A stretch of 64,000 nucleotides of DNA from Desulfobacterales bacterium (GCA_024226555.1 JAAELO010000336.1:1-64000), one strand, 5' to 3'; positions 8,604 to 17,641 are shown, numbered from the stretch's first letter. Notes: generated from the sequence alone by a model not told the origin. Numbers and translations: made by a program.

Positions 8604-9959
8604 ATGCATGATTTTCTAATAAAAAATACTGATATTATTTTGGACAGTATAGCAGATGGCGTTTTTACAGTTGACTCAAAATGGCGCATTACCTCTTTCA
8701 ACAAATCTGCAGAAAAAATAACTGGAATTAAAAGAGATTTGGCTATAGGCAAACATTGTTGGGAAATATTTAAAGCGAGTATTTGCAATAGTGACTGTGA
8801 ACTGAAAAAAACAGTTGAATCAGGGAAATCTTCTGTAACCAGATCCATATATATAGTAAATTCAGATGGTGAAAGAATTCCAATTAGTATATCGACTGCT
8901 GCTTTAAGAGATGAAGATGGTGCAATTATTGGAGGGGTAGAATCATTTCGTGATCTTACTGTGATAACAAGCCTTCGAAAAGAGCTTGAAAACAGTCACA
9001 CTTTTTTTGATATTGTAAGTCGAAACAGTGAAATGAAGAGGCTTTTCAATATAGTAGAGATGATTTCCGACAGTATGACCAGTGTACTCCTTGAGGGGGA
9101 AAGTGGGACAGGAAAAGAACTTTTTGCTAAAGCTATTCATTCTCTTAGTAGTAGAAAAGAAAAACAGTTAATCACTGTTAACTGCGCATCCATACCAAAC
9201 TCTTTACTGGAATCAGAGCTATTCGGTTACAAAAAAGGCGCTTTTACTGATGCAAAGAAAGACAGAATGGGAAAAATAGCTTTAGCTGATGGTGGAACAT
9301 TATTTCTTGATGAGATAGGTGAACTTGATCTTTCTGTACAGGCTAAATTATTAAGGTTTCTACAGGAAAAAGAGTTTGAACCACTTGGAAGTACAAAAAC
9401 TGAGAAATCCGATACCAGAGTTATTACGGCAACAAATAAGAACCTTGAGAAAATGACCAGAAAAGGAACTTTCAGAGAGGATCTTTATTATAGAATTAAT
9501 GTGGCAAAATTATATCTTCCTTCACTGAGAAATCGTATGGATGATGTTCCTGTTCTTTCAGATCATTTTATTAAGCAGTTTAATCACATTGAAGATAAAA
9601 GTGTAAAAGCATTATCTGATGATGTTATCTCGTTTCTTATGAATTACAGATTTACAGGTAATATCAGAGAACTTAAAAATATAATTGAATACGCTATGCT
9701 GGTTTGTAAAGGTGACTATATTACGATGGATAACCTTCCTGACTATATTAAGAAACATAAGGGATTGCAAAAGAAAGAAGTAAAAGGGCTTGCCTCAGCA
9801 GAAAAAGATATAATTCTTGCAAATTTGAAAAAAAATGGTTGGAACAGGTCATTAACAGCAAAATATATGAATATACATACATCCACACTATGGAGAAAGA
9901 TGAAAAAGTTAGGGATAGAAACACTCAATAGTGATGGTAGATCAAAAAAAGTTTCTTAG
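8604..9959 (+). CDS. PAS-domain sigma-54-dependent transcriptional activator
   Basis: The 451-residue protein has an N-terminal PAS domain (about 8-115: IADGVFTVDSKWRITSFN), a central AAA+ domain and a C-terminal Fis-type helix-turn-helix (about 408-440: NRSLTAKYMNIHTSTLWRKM). The AAA+ part shows Walker A (GESGTGKE), a sigma-54 contact loop reading GAFTDA instead of the usual GAFTGA, Walker B (GGTLFLDEIGEL) and the arginine region. It lacks a receiver domain, so the PAS domain is presumably the sensor. The likely target is the divergent NifX-like gene. The G-to-D change in the loop is seen in some natural activators and does not itself prove loss of function. Confidence 0.9.
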   Translation: MHDFLIKNTDIILDSIADGVFTVDSKWRITSFNKSAEKITGIKRDLAIGKHCWEIFKASICNSDCELKKTVESGKSSVTRSIYIVNSDGERIPISISTAALRDEDGAIIGGVESFRDLTVITSLRKELENSHTFFDIVSRNSEMKRLFNIVEMISDSMTSVLLEGESGTGKELFAKAIHSLSSRKEKQLITVNCASIPNSLLESELFGYKKGAFTDAKKDRMGKIALADGGTLFLDEIGELDLSVQAKLLRFLQEKEFEPLGSTKTEKSDTRVITATNKNLEKMTRKGTFREDLYYRINVAKLYLPSLRNRMDDVPVLSDHFIKQFNHIEDKSVKALSDDVISFLMNYRFTGNIRELKNIIEYAMLVCKGDYITMDNLPDYIKKHKGLQKKEVKGLASAEKDIILANLKKNGWNRSLTAKYMNIHTSTLWRKMKKLGIETLNSDGRSKKVS

Positions 9960-9980
9960 AGGTTCTCTTAAAATAAAAAA

Positions 9981-10003
9981 GCCGGGTTAAATCAAAACCC
10001 GGC
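9981..10003 (-). terminator. Intrinsic terminator of the met/hdr operon
   Basis: GCCGGGTT (9981-9988) pairs with AACCCGGC (9996-10003). On the minus strand the stem is followed by a TTTTTT run, so it terminates the operon whose last stop codon is at 10042. The upstream gene on the plus strand may use it weakly. Confidence 0.85.
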
Positions 10004-10041
10004 TTCATCGGTTCAATGAACCTTATCTTAAGTTTGCCACA

Positions 10042-11508
10042 TTATTTTACTTTATTAACAAAATCTTTAACAGTACCATAAAGAGCAGAAGCCATATTTG
10101 ATGCAACGGTTGAAAAAAGAACTCTTTCTTTATCAACTCCAATTACTTCAAGTTTGCTCTTAATATCTTCCACTCTCCACTTTGCATATGTATTTCCATG
10201 TTCAGATTTGCAGTTTCCAGGGTGACATGCAAGAACTGCAACACCAGCAGCGCCTTTAGAAAACGCTTTTAGAATGTAATCCGCATCAACTTTTCCTGCA
10301 CATGGTACCTTGATAGGTTTAAAACTTTCAGGAATCTCAAAATCAAACTCACTTGCCATGGAAAGAGCTTCATAGGCAGAATTCTGGCAACAAAAAGCAA
10401 CAACAGGAGCTTTCTCGTCAGCAAAGCACTTTTCAATTTCAGAGTTAATTGATGAGTCCTTATAATCTTCTAACTGTATTGCATCCTGTGGGCACTCACT
10501 TGCACAGTTTCCACATGCCTGACAATCAAGTGCTGAAACAACAGCTTCATCCTGTTGCCAGTAAATTGCTCCGTGGGGGCAGCATCTATAACAAGTCAGA
10601 CAGATAGCACATTTATCACCATCAATAACAGCAACATTTTGAGGTACTTCTATTGTTCCATTACCTAAAAACTCTTTTATTTTCAGGGCAACAACTTTTG
10701 AATCAGTTGCTATATCATCCTCATTCATAAGTCTTCTTGCAGTACCCGCTACAAAAATACCTTTTCTTGCAGTATCCACAGGAAATCTGTGAACATTGTC
10801 CATTTGAAGAAGACCATCTTTAGCAATTTTGATATTCAGATCACATGCAAGATTTGTGTTGTCAATACATGGAACATATTCCTCTTCCACAACAACAAGG
10901 TCAGGATATAGTTCCATTTCACTTCTCATAACCTGATCCATATACACAAGTTTTGAACCATCTTCAGAAATTTCAGGTTTCTCAAGTAGTTTAAAGTAGA
11001 TAGCACCTTTATCTCTACCTTCTTTATATAATCTTTCAAGACCTTTTGATGCTACCTTCAGGTTGTTAACAAAAACATAAGGATTCACATCTTCAAGTTC
11101 ACAAAGATCAAGAACACTCTTGAAAACTCTTTTCATCACAAGGGGATTTCCCTCCTGACCAAAACCTGCAAGAAAAACAACACTCTTAGTTCCATTTAAG
11201 GAGTCGCTTTCAGTGAGCTTTTCAAAATCAGACTGGGATATAATTTTATCATTTGGACTTAGATTATAGCTTTCAAAAAGTGGTTTTGTTATGAAATCTG
11301 TAGCTGTAACAATCGCACCAAATTTCTTTTCACCACTATCAAGGGTTGCTGTAAAATCACCTGCAAAACCTTTTAATCCTTTAAGATCCTGAGGAGATTT
11401 AAGCACTTCAACATTGTAATCTAAATTTTTAACCTCTTCAGCGACTTTAAGACCAATGGAAGTAGCTCCAACAACAAGAACATCTGTATTAATAGTTATT
11501 TCAGTCAT
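10042..11508 (-). CDS. HdrA-like protein with two [4Fe-4S] clusters fused to an MvhD domain
   Basis: The 488-residue protein has an N-terminal HdrA/QmoA-type flavin-binding region (VLVVGATSIGLKVAEEV), two ferredoxin motifs (CAICLTCYRCCP and CQACGNCASECP, about residues 300-345) and a C-terminal MvhD/FlpD-like [2Fe-2S] domain (about 365-488, with FCCQNSAY, KVPCAGKVD, ACHPGNCK). This layout resembles a shortened QmoB. It overlaps the stop of the upstream HdrA-like gene by 1 nt and is last in metV-metF-hdrA-hdrA/mvhD. The context suggests electron transfer, possibly bifurcation, coupled to methylene-tetrahydrofolate reduction or oxidation. The first glycine-rich motif departs from GxGxxG (GATSIG), so flavin binding here is less certain. 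Confidence 0.85.
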   Translation of the reverse strand: MTEITINTDVLVVGATSIGLKVAEEVKNLDYNVEVLKSPQDLKGLKGFAGDFTATLDSGEKKFGAIVTATDFITKPLFESYNLSPNDKIISQSDFEKLTESDSLNGTKSVVFLAGFGQEGNPLVMKRVFKSVLDLCELEDVNPYVFVNNLKVASKGLERLYKEGRDKGAIYFKLLEKPEISEDGSKLVYMDQVMRSEMELYPDLVVVEEEYVPCIDNTNLACDLNIKIAKDGLLQMDNVHRFPVDTARKGIFVAGTARRLMNEDDIATDSKVVALKIKEFLGNGTIEVPQNVAVIDGDKCAICLTCYRCCPHGAIYWQQDEAVVSALDCQACGNCASECPQDAIQLEDYKDSSINSEIEKCFADEKAPVVAFCCQNSAYEALSMASEFDFEIPESFKPIKVPCAGKVDADYILKAFSKGAAGVAVLACHPGNCKSEHGNTYAKWRVEDIKSKLEVIGVDKERVLFSTVASNMASALYGTVKDFVNKVK

Positions 11509-12668
11509 TACGATACCCCCAGATATTTCAATACTTCACAGGCCGCCTGATCCGACTGGGCAATTACTGTAGAGATGTTAGCTGGTCCTGTAGCGGTTCC
11601 GGTGACAAAAACACCTTCCTGATCAGTACCCGCTCCACCATTAGTAATAAAACCATCAGAATCCAATCCAGTGCCTAAAAGCTTCGATATCTTTTCATTG
11701 TCATCACCTGGCATAATACCCACAGAAAGAGCTACTAAATCATAGGTTTCATTAGCAGGGTTACCATCTTCCTCAACCATGTATCTAATTAAAAGGTCAT
11801 CATTTTCAGCTGGATAGATATCAGCAGGAATTGTTCGAAGAAATTTTATATCATCTTTACATTTTTCATAGAAAACCGGGAAATCCCTGCCAGTGTTCTG
11901 AATGTCCATATAAAAAACTGTAACATCCAGTTCCTGATCCTTATATTTTAAAGACCTTGCAGTTTTAAGGGCATATGAACAACAAACCTGAGAGCACCAA
12001 AGGTTTCCAAGTCTTTCATCACGACTTCCAACACACTGAATAAAAGCGATCTTTTTTGCCTGTTTACCATCGGATGGTCTTAAAAGTTTTCCGGTTTCTC
12101 TTTTTATCTGCTCAAGTTCAAGACCATTTATTACATTATCAAATTCTTTATAAGAAAGTTGTGATTTTATTGATGCATCAAAAGCTGAAAAGCCAGTTGC
12201 AAGAACAACTGCATCAACTTCAATCTCACCCTCAAAACCGAGTTCACTATAATCAACTGAACCTTCTGGAATAGAACCACAGGTTTCCTTATTAATGATT
12301 ACATTTAGAGGTTTATTGTTGATGGAAAAACCCCTGAGAAGTGCTGATTCTTTGTCATCTTCACTTAGTTCGCTTTTTGAAAGAGTAACTTTGTGAGTTT
12401 TTCCATTTTGAACGGAGGTGATTTCGGTTGAGAGGTGAACATCTATATTGTCTTGTTCAACAACTTTTTTAAGCATATCTTCAACAGAGCAAGCTCCGCA
12501 TTGTACACATTCTTCAGCAGCTTTACAGGAATATCCTATAGCATGACCACCTAAAAAGCAGCTTTTTTCAATCAAATCCACATGGACACCAAACAGGGAT
12601 AGTTCATATGCAGTTGTTAGTCCTGCAATCCCTCCTCCAATGACCATGACTTTTTTTAGTTCATTCAT
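11508..12668 (-). CDS. hdrA: HdrA-like FAD-binding oxidoreductase subunit
   Basis: The 386-residue protein opens with a classic dinucleotide fold (VIGGGIAGLTTAYEL), followed by the HdrA signature ECVQCGACSV (about residues 52-62), which normally binds an Fe-S cluster, and the segment IQCVGSRDERLGNLWCSQVCC (quoted as IQCVGSRDERLGN and WCSQVCC). It is shorter than full HdrA because the ferredoxin domains are in the next gene. It resembles QmoA or the N-terminal half of HdrA2. It probably works with the downstream HdrA/MvhD protein as a flavin-based electron relay to MetF. Gap to metF is 28 bp. Confidence 0.85.
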   Translation of the reverse strand: MNELKKVMVIGGGIAGLTTAYELSLFGVHVDLIEKSCFLGGHAIGYSCKAAEECVQCGACSVEDMLKKVVEQDNIDVHLSTEITSVQNGKTHKVTLSKSELSEDDKESALLRGFSINNKPLNVIINKETCGSIPEGSVDYSELGFEGEIEVDAVVLATGFSAFDASIKSQLSYKEFDNVINGLELEQIKRETGKLLRPSDGKQAKKIAFIQCVGSRDERLGNLWCSQVCCSYALKTARSLKYKDQELDVTVFYMDIQNTGRDFPVFYEKCKDDIKFLRTIPADIYPAENDDLLIRYMVEEDGNPANETYDLVALSVGIMPGDDNEKISKLLGTGLDSDGFITNGGAGTDQEGVFVTGTATGPANISTVIAQSDQAACEVLKYLGVS

Positions 12669-12696
12669 GTTAAACTCCTCATGAAAAGTATTTTAA

Positions 12697-13620
12697 CTAA
12701 AGAACAGGTCGTGGAAGAACACCAGCACGTTCTGCTATTTCAGGAACCATATGTTCCCACTCGATTGCCATTAAGTGAACACCTGGGATACCCTTCATCT
12801 CTTTGAATTCCTCGATCTGCTCACAGGCAATCTTAATACCTTCATCGGCAACTTTCTTCTTATCAACACCCTGAAGACGCTTGATAATTTCATCTGGAAC
12901 ATCCATTCCAGGAACCTTGCTCTTCATGTATTTTGCCATACCTACACTTTTCATTGGAGTAACACCTGGCAGGATGTATACTTTATCGGTAAGGCCCATG
13001 TCATTGGCCATATGTACCCACTTGCGCATTGTGTCCATATTAAAAACACATTGAGTCTGGATAAAGTCAACACCAGCTGCAACTTTTTTGGCTAATCTGT
13101 GAACTCTCCACTCAATTGGCTCTGCAAAAGGGTTTGCGGCACCACCAATAAAGAACTTAGGAGGAGTATCTATCTCAGCTCCACCCAGAAATTTACCCTC
13201 ATCACGCATTTTTTTAACCATACCAATTAGTTGCATGGAATCGATATCATAAACACCTTTAGCCTGTGGATGATCACCAAACTGCTGATGGTCACCTGAC
13301 AAACAAAGAATATTTCTTAATCCATGTGCATAAGCACCTAATATATCAGCCTGCATAGCAAGTCTGTTTCTATCACGACAAACCATCTGGTAATTCGGCT
13401 CAATCCCAAGTTCCTGAACTATCATTGCAGCAGCCCAGCTTGACATTCTAACCATTGCAGTCTGGTTGTCTGTGATATTAACCATATCTACGTTACCTTT
13501 AAGGAATTTGGCCTTCTCCTTAATTGCCTCAATATTCGCACCTCTGGGTGGTCCAAGCTCTCCTGTGAATGCAAAATGACCGTTTGTTAAGACTTTTTCG
13601 AGATTACTTCCTGATTTCAT
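12697..13620 (-). CDS. metF: Methylenetetrahydrofolate reductase
   Basis: The 307-residue protein matches the MTHFR barrel: FTGELGPPRGANIEAIKEKA, NITDNQTAMVRMSSWAAA, the nucleotide-binding LCLSGDHQ, and FIQTQCVFNMDTM. It interconverts methylene- and methyl-tetrahydrofolate, a step of the methyl branch of the reductive acetyl-CoA (Wood-Ljungdahl) pathway in anaerobes. The N-terminal form (FTGELGPPRGA, NITDNQ) is that of the MetF type found with MetV and HdrA-like proteins rather than the enterobacterial NADH enzyme. It lies between metV and hdrA in one operon, so the electron donor is probably the HdrA-like complex. Confidence 0.9.
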   Translation of the reverse strand: MKSGSNLEKVLTNGHFAFTGELGPPRGANIEAIKEKAKFLKGNVDMVNITDNQTAMVRMSSWAAAMIVQELGIEPNYQMVCRDRNRLAMQADILGAYAHGLRNILCLSGDHQQFGDHPQAKGVYDIDSMQLIGMVKKMRDEGKFLGGAEIDTPPKFFIGGAANPFAEPIEWRVHRLAKKVAAGVDFIQTQCVFNMDTMRKWVHMANDMGLTDKVYILPGVTPMKSVGMAKYMKSKVPGMDVPDEIIKRLQGVDKKKVADEGIKIACEQIEEFKEMKGIPGVHLMAIEWEHMVPEIAERAGVLPRPVL

Positions 13621-13658
13621 TTGACTACCCCTTCTATTAATCTTTTAACGTTTTTAAC

Positions 13659-14339
13659 TTAAGCCTTCTGCTCTTCACATCTCTCTTTGTAAGCAGGTTG
13701 AATAGTCGTTCTTGGAATCTGATTTCTCCAGTCATTAGGAGGTGTAACATCCATTATATTTTGAAGACGATCCTGTTTTACCAATCTCTCATGAATTTTG
13801 AACCATGCACATGCCTGATCTTTATTGATTTCACAACTACCAAGATTTGTTCCACCACAAGGTCCATTATATAAACCTTTTGCACACATTGTCACAGGGC
13901 AGATACCTCCTGTCATACCAAGAACACAAGTTCCACATGCTCTACATCTTTCCTCATACACACCAACATCCTTGTTAATACCAATGGAAGTTGTATCTAC
14001 TGCCGGGAAAACAGGAATGTCAGGATAATGTTCAGCAAGGAATTGTATTCCTGCTCCACATGCCATTGAAATAATAGCATCATAATCCTCAATCTTTCCT
14101 TTAAGTTCTAATAAAAACTCTGTATCACACTGCCTTTGAAGAGTAGCTGTTCCTATCTCAATAGGATTACCATCAGCATTTCTTGCAATTTCAAGTTCAG
14201 AATTAAGAATGCCAACTTCTTTCTCACCACCTGCTAAACAAACAGCAACACATGTACTACATCCAACTGTAAAAACTTTCTTACAGTCTTTGACCATTGA
14301 TTTTATTTCATCAAAAGGTTTTCTTTCAGCAACTATCAT
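13659..14339 (-). CDS. metV: MetV-like zinc-binding partner of methylenetetrahydrofolate reductase
   Basis: The 226-residue protein matches the methylenetetrahydrofolate reductase C-terminal family (PF12225): VGCSTCVAVCLAGG, ISMACGAGIQFLAE, YEERCRACGTCVLGMTGGICPVTMCAKGLYNGPCGG (key cysteines at C-R-A-C-G-T-C, C-P-V-T-M-C and G-P-C-G-G). The cysteines bind zinc and one or more Fe-S clusters. In acetogens MetV forms a complex with MetF. It is first in the operon, 38 bp before metF. Confidence 0.88.
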   Translation of the reverse strand: MIVAERKPFDEIKSMVKDCKKVFTVGCSTCVAVCLAGGEKEVGILNSELEIARNADGNPIEIGTATLQRQCDTEFLLELKGKIEDYDAIISMACGAGIQFLAEHYPDIPVFPAVDTTSIGINKDVGVYEERCRACGTCVLGMTGGICPVTMCAKGLYNGPCGGTNLGSCEINKDQACAWFKIHERLVKQDRLQNIMDVTPPNDWRNQIPRTTIQPAYKERCEEQKA

Positions 14340-14789
14340 GAAGTTTCTCCTAATTAAAACATTAGCAAAGCTCTATGTACTATTTATGACAAATGCAAGG
14401 TGGCAAATGAAAAATCCTTTGTGAGGTTCTTAAAGCAACTATGCAAATCTCTATAAGCGTTTAAAATTTGGTAAGCTTTTCCAAATATAATTTATGGAAC
14501 TGTTTTAGGGAAAAAGAATAATTACGTCAAGAGTTTCCACATGTTGTGTTATATTGAATATTTAGATACAATTTCAAAATTTGAGTTATATTACTAATTA
14601 TAAAGCACTTCCTTAAGATTTATACAGAATAAAATCCTTCAGCATCAAGGCATAGTTAGAAGATACAGATATAGTGATTAGAGATTAATAATATAATGAA
14701 TACATTGTATTTACAAAAATGGTTCATTAACTTATTGACGTTATTTTATCATTCCCACCAAAAAAAATTAGGTAGGAATGGTAAAATAT
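14340..14789. other. Gene-free stretch upstream of metV
   Basis: These 450 bases contain no supported gene. They should hold the metV operon promoter (not identified) and, at their right end, the hairpin at 14751-14779. No repeats of the inverted-repeat family are seen here. Confidence 0.5.
14751..14779 (-). terminator. Probable terminator of the HIT gene
   Basis: ATTCCCACC (14751-14759) faces GGTAGGAAT (14771-14779), a 9-bp stem with one G-T pair. It lies 11 bp beyond the stop codon of the HIT gene on the minus strand. The T-tract after the stem is weak (GATAAAATAA), so the call is moderate. Confidence 0.5.
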
Positions 14790-15134
14790 TTATTTTTCCC
14801 AGCCACCAATAAGATGTAGATGGATATGAAAAATAACCTGACCACCACCCTTTTCAACGTTAAAAAAAATTTTATATCCGGATTTATCAACTCCCTCTTT
14901 TTTGGCCATCTCCTTTGCAACACTTATTAGTTCAGAAATAATATCATTATCGTTTTGTGTGATGTCATTTATGCTTCGGATATGTCTGATTGGAACTATC
15001 AAAAGGTGTACCGGAGCCTGTGGATTTATATCTCTAAAAACAACAAGATTATCATTTTTGTATATAAATTCTGTTGGTATCTCTTCATTAGCGATTTTAC
15101 AGAATAAACAGTCTTTTTCCATCATCTCTCCCAT
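14790..15134 (-). CDS. HIT-family nucleotide-binding hydrolase
   Basis: The protein carries the histidine triad near its C-terminus (FHIHLHLIGGW) and the family's N-terminal CLFCKIANEEIPTEFIY. It is of usual Hint/PKCI length (about 110 residues) and probably hydrolyses AMP-linked substrates such as adenosine phosphoramidates. The first ATG (15134) gives 114 residues; a second ATG at 15122 (MEKDCLFCKI) matches the usual start of the family and is preceded by GGGAGAGATG-type purines, so it may be the true start. It is monocistronic. Confidence 0.92.
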   Translation of the reverse strand: MGEMMEKDCLFCKIANEEIPTEFIYKNDNLVVFRDINPQAPVHLLIVPIRHIRSINDITQNDNDIISELISVAKEMAKKEGVDKSGYKIFFNVEKGGGQVIFHIHLHLIGGWEK

Positions 15135-15181
15135 TTGTTTGAGGTTTAAATTAATAGAATAATACTAAATTAGACAGGTTT

Positions 15182-15312
15182 AGGGAACCTCTAAAAACTA
15201 GAAATTTATTATGAAATACAAGGCGAGAGGAAACAATAACCAATGTCTTTAGGCTTCTTCTTTTTCTTTCAACACAGTATTTCGGATAAAGAGCAGTTTT
15301 TAGAGATTCCCT
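15182..15312. repeat. MITE-like inverted-repeat element, copy C (131 bp)
   Basis: The ends AGGGAACCTCTAAAAACT (15182-15199) and its inverse (15295-15312) match at 17 of 18 bases. It shares GAAATACAAGG near the left end and AAAGAGCAG near the right end with copy B but lacks B's long internal block, so it is a shorter member. It fills most of the gap between the HIT gene and the pilin operon. Confidence 0.8.
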
Positions 15313-15403
15313 TTAGTCATTTATACAATTTTTTTAATCAAAATATCTATTGGGAATCCCAATCATAAAATTAGGTATGTTCAACTATGCAAATGATGTA
15401 ATT

Positions 15404-15925
15404 TTATTGAGAAACTACTCTATGTGTCGCAATTATTTTAACTTTTTGTTCATTTTTGTCCAGGAAAAAATATGAATATAAAGTATATAACAGTCTTTTT
15501 TCATTAGAAACAAGAGCTTTTAACATAATGATATTATCCTGATCCTCTGAAAAAAGATCTTTTTTCAGCTCCTCTGTATTATTTGTAATAAAAACTTTGT
15601 AGGACAAATTATTAATGTTGCCATTTTTGATTAATTCAACCGGATTATCAATTGTTGCAATATTCAGATCACTTTCTGATCCATTCAGCAAAAAGGTAAA
15701 ATTTTCAGTGGTTTTTTTATTTAATCTATCTGAGATATCAGTTTTTCCATGTTCGATAGCAGAGTAGGCTGTGATTTCATATAAATTGCTCTTAAACAGG
15801 TTTTTTGTTTTTTGAAGATCAAAAAAACCTCTGTTTAAGGAAGATGCTGCAATTATCGATATAAGTAAAAGTATAACTAAAACCACAATAATAATATTGC
15901 CACTTTCTCTCTTATTCATAATCAT
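15404..15925 (-). CDS. PilX-like minor pilin/pilus assembly protein
   Basis: The 173-residue protein begins with a short basic leader (NKRESGNIIIVVLVILLLISIIAASS), quoted as ESGNIIIVVLVILLL, which has the glycine followed by a long hydrophobic helix seen in PilX N-terminal regions. The remainder has no clear domain. It is last in a four-gene run with GspH/FimT-, PilW- and PilV-like genes and overlaps the pilV-like gene by 4 nt, which supports a role in type IV pilus assembly. No PilY1 gene follows. Confidence 0.65.
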   Translation of the reverse strand: MIMNKRESGNIIIVVLVILLLISIIAASSLNRGFFDLQKTKNLFKSNLYEITAYSAIEHGKTDISDRLNKKTTENFTFLLNGSESDLNIATIDNPVELIKNGNINNLSYKVFITNNTEELKKDLFSEDQDNIIMLKALVSNEKRLLYTLYSYFFLDKNEQKVKIIATHRVVSQ

Positions 15926-16278
15926 TTCGATTTATAGATTGTTAAGGTTTTCCTGTTTTTACCATTCAAATAGGAGTAAAAAAAAGTTATCTCTTTCATA
16001 TTATTGTTAATAGAAGCTTTTTTCACCTCCCACTCTATTTCATGGTTTTTATATTCTTTTTTATGCTTGCCGAAGGATAGTTCGTTAGAATTGTAATCCT
16101 TTTGATATAATAAATTAATTTCTGAGATCAGAGAATAGTATCCAAAACAGTTTTTACCTGAGAATGCGAGGTTTTTAACTGAAATAAATTGCATGGAAGC
16201 TATTGCAAGCACGCCAATAGAAAAAATTGATATCGCTACAATAACCTCTATTATTGAAAAACCACCATTTTTAATCAT
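15922..16278 (-). CDS. PilV-like minor pilin (type IV pilus modification)
   Basis: The 118-residue product has a prepilin leader and cleavage/methylation motif (NGGFSIIEVIVAISIFSIGV): glycine, phenylalanine and glutamate at the fifth position, followed by a hydrophobic helix. The start SIIEVIVAISIFSIGVLAIA is characteristic of PilV. It would be processed by the prepilin peptidase and enter the inner membrane as a minor pilin. Only 4 bp separate it from the pilW-like gene. Confidence 0.8.
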   Translation of the reverse strand: MIKNGGFSIIEVIVAISIFSIGVLAIASMQFISVKNLAFSGKNCFGYYSLISEINLLYQKDYNSNELSFGKHKKEYKNHEIEWEVKKASINNNMKEITFFYSYLNGKNRKTLTIYKSK

Positions 16279-16282
16279 ATCA

Positions 16283-16978
16283 TTAATAATTCAAATTTTG
16301 TAAATGAACGATAGATGACAAAAGGTATCTCTTATATCCATCTCCTGTTGCCTTGAAAACTGTTGTTTTATTACCGGAGGCTAAAGTAACCTCATATATC
16401 TTGTTGTTTTTATAAGATCTGTCTTCACGTTCAACTCTACCTAAAACAACAACCTGAATAGTTCTTATATTATCCGGAGTAGTTATTTTTCCTGTGGAAT
16501 CATCAAGAAGATTCAGGTCTTTATCAAAATAATAGAAGCGAAGAAGTTCTATATTTTCTGAAACAGCTATATTATTTCCTCCCTCCCTCTTTCTGCCAAG
16601 GTCTGAATCTTCATCATTACCAGAATCGTAAAGTGAATATATAACGCTCTCTTTTGTTCCTGATATAATACCATCAGGATTTCCTGAATCATCTAAATCA
16701 GTTATATCCATCTCAATATGTATTTCATCTGTTCCAGCTGTTTTTATGGGAGGATTTGTGTTGGAAAAAATTTTCAGTTGAGGATCAGCTCCGGTAATTT
16801 TAAGATCTCTTGTTATTGCATCCATTGCTGATCTGGTATTTTGATACATATCTGAAATTTTAACTATTTCCATATGGTTTTTTTGTAATGATATAAAAAG
16901 CGTGTAAACTAAACCCATAATAATAGATGATATCAGTATAGATATAAGGAGTTCAATTATTGTAAATCCTTTATGCAT
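16283..16978 (-). CDS. PilW-like minor pilin
   Basis: The 231-residue product starts MHKGFTIIELLISILISSII, a canonical class III prepilin leader with cleavage before F and glutamate at position 5. The body contains a typical PilW segment (NTRSAMDAITRDLKITGADP) seen in type IV pilus assembly proteins. It likely acts in the minor pilin priming complex. It is separated by 2 bp from the FimT-like gene upstream. Confidence 0.85.
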   Translation of the reverse strand: MHKGFTIIELLISILISSIIMGLVYTLFISLQKNHMEIVKISDMYQNTRSAMDAITRDLKITGADPQLKIFSNTNPPIKTAGTDEIHIEMDITDLDDSGNPDGIISGTKESVIYSLYDSGNDEDSDLGRKREGGNNIAVSENIELLRFYYFDKDLNLLDDSTGKITTPDNIRTIQVVVLGRVEREDRSYKNNKIYEVTLASGNKTTVFKATGDGYKRYLLSSIVHLQNLNY

Positions 16979-16980
16979 GT

Positions 16981-17493
16981 TTAGTTCCAGGTTTTACCAT
17001 CATGACTGCTTTTAATTACAATGTTTCCAGCAAGGCTTCTGACAACAATCCCTTTATATTTACAACCTGAATTTTTGAAATAGACATGTCCTAAATGTGA
17101 GCTACTACCTCTTTGATCGAACTTCGTCTGATTTTGGCCGGTACCAAAACTGGCTTCATACATATATGCATCACTATGAAGTATGTGTTCGATGATTTTC
17201 CTGTCTCCTGTATTAAAAGAATTGTCATTATTAGTATCTTCAAAAATTATATATTTTGATTCAGAAGTTTTAAACACAGCATTGATTACACAGTTATCTC
17301 TAATGGCAATATCCCTTGCATTTTGAAGTCTCATTAAAAGGTCAGAAGTTTCTTTGTATAGTATGTAATCTTTTTTAAGCGTGTTTAAATATGGGTATGA
17401 TATTAAAGATATAATGCCTGTAATAGATATGATTATTAGAAGCTCTAAAAATGTAAAACCATTTATGTGTTTTATTTTTAGTGTAAATAGCAT
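16981..17493 (-). CDS. GspH/FimT-type pseudopilin
   Basis: The 170-residue protein has the prepilin motif NGFTFLELLIIISITGIISL near residue 11 and, downstream, the GspH-type pattern LLMRLQNARDIAIRDN followed by a beta-rich domain. It is first of the four minor pilin genes, transcribed leftwards. The core pilus genes (pilA, pilBCTQ) are not in this window. Confidence 0.85.
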   Translation of the reverse strand: MLFTLKIKHINGFTFLELLIIISITGIISLISYPYLNTLKKDYILYKETSDLLMRLQNARDIAIRDNCVINAVFKTSESKYIIFEDTNNDNSFNTGDRKIIEHILHSDAYMYEASFGTGQNQTKFDQRGSSSHLGHVYFKNSGCKYKGIVVRSLAGNIVIKSSHDGKTWN

Positions 17494-17582
17494 AAGAAAA
17501 ATACACTACACTAATCTTTAAATAATTAAAATATGTATTTATAAAAATGTTTATCTTTTTAGTTGAGGGATTTTTCGTAAAA

Positions 17583-17600
17583 GCGGGTTATGGTACCCGC
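17583..17600 (-). terminator. Intrinsic terminator of the DEAD-box helicase gene
   Basis: GCGGGT (17583-17588) pairs with ACCCGC (17595-17600); on the minus strand the stem is followed by TTTTACGAAAAA. It lies 41 bp past the stop codon at 17642. Confidence 0.65.
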
Positions 17601-17641
17601 CTTAATTAGGTTGATTCTGGAAATCGCAATTTGAAAATTTT

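Noticed and set aside
10042-12668. QmoAB of sulfate reduction
   Set aside because: The domain layout is similar, but there is no qmoC or aprAB, the second protein is much shorter than QmoB, and the genes sit in an operon with metF and metV.
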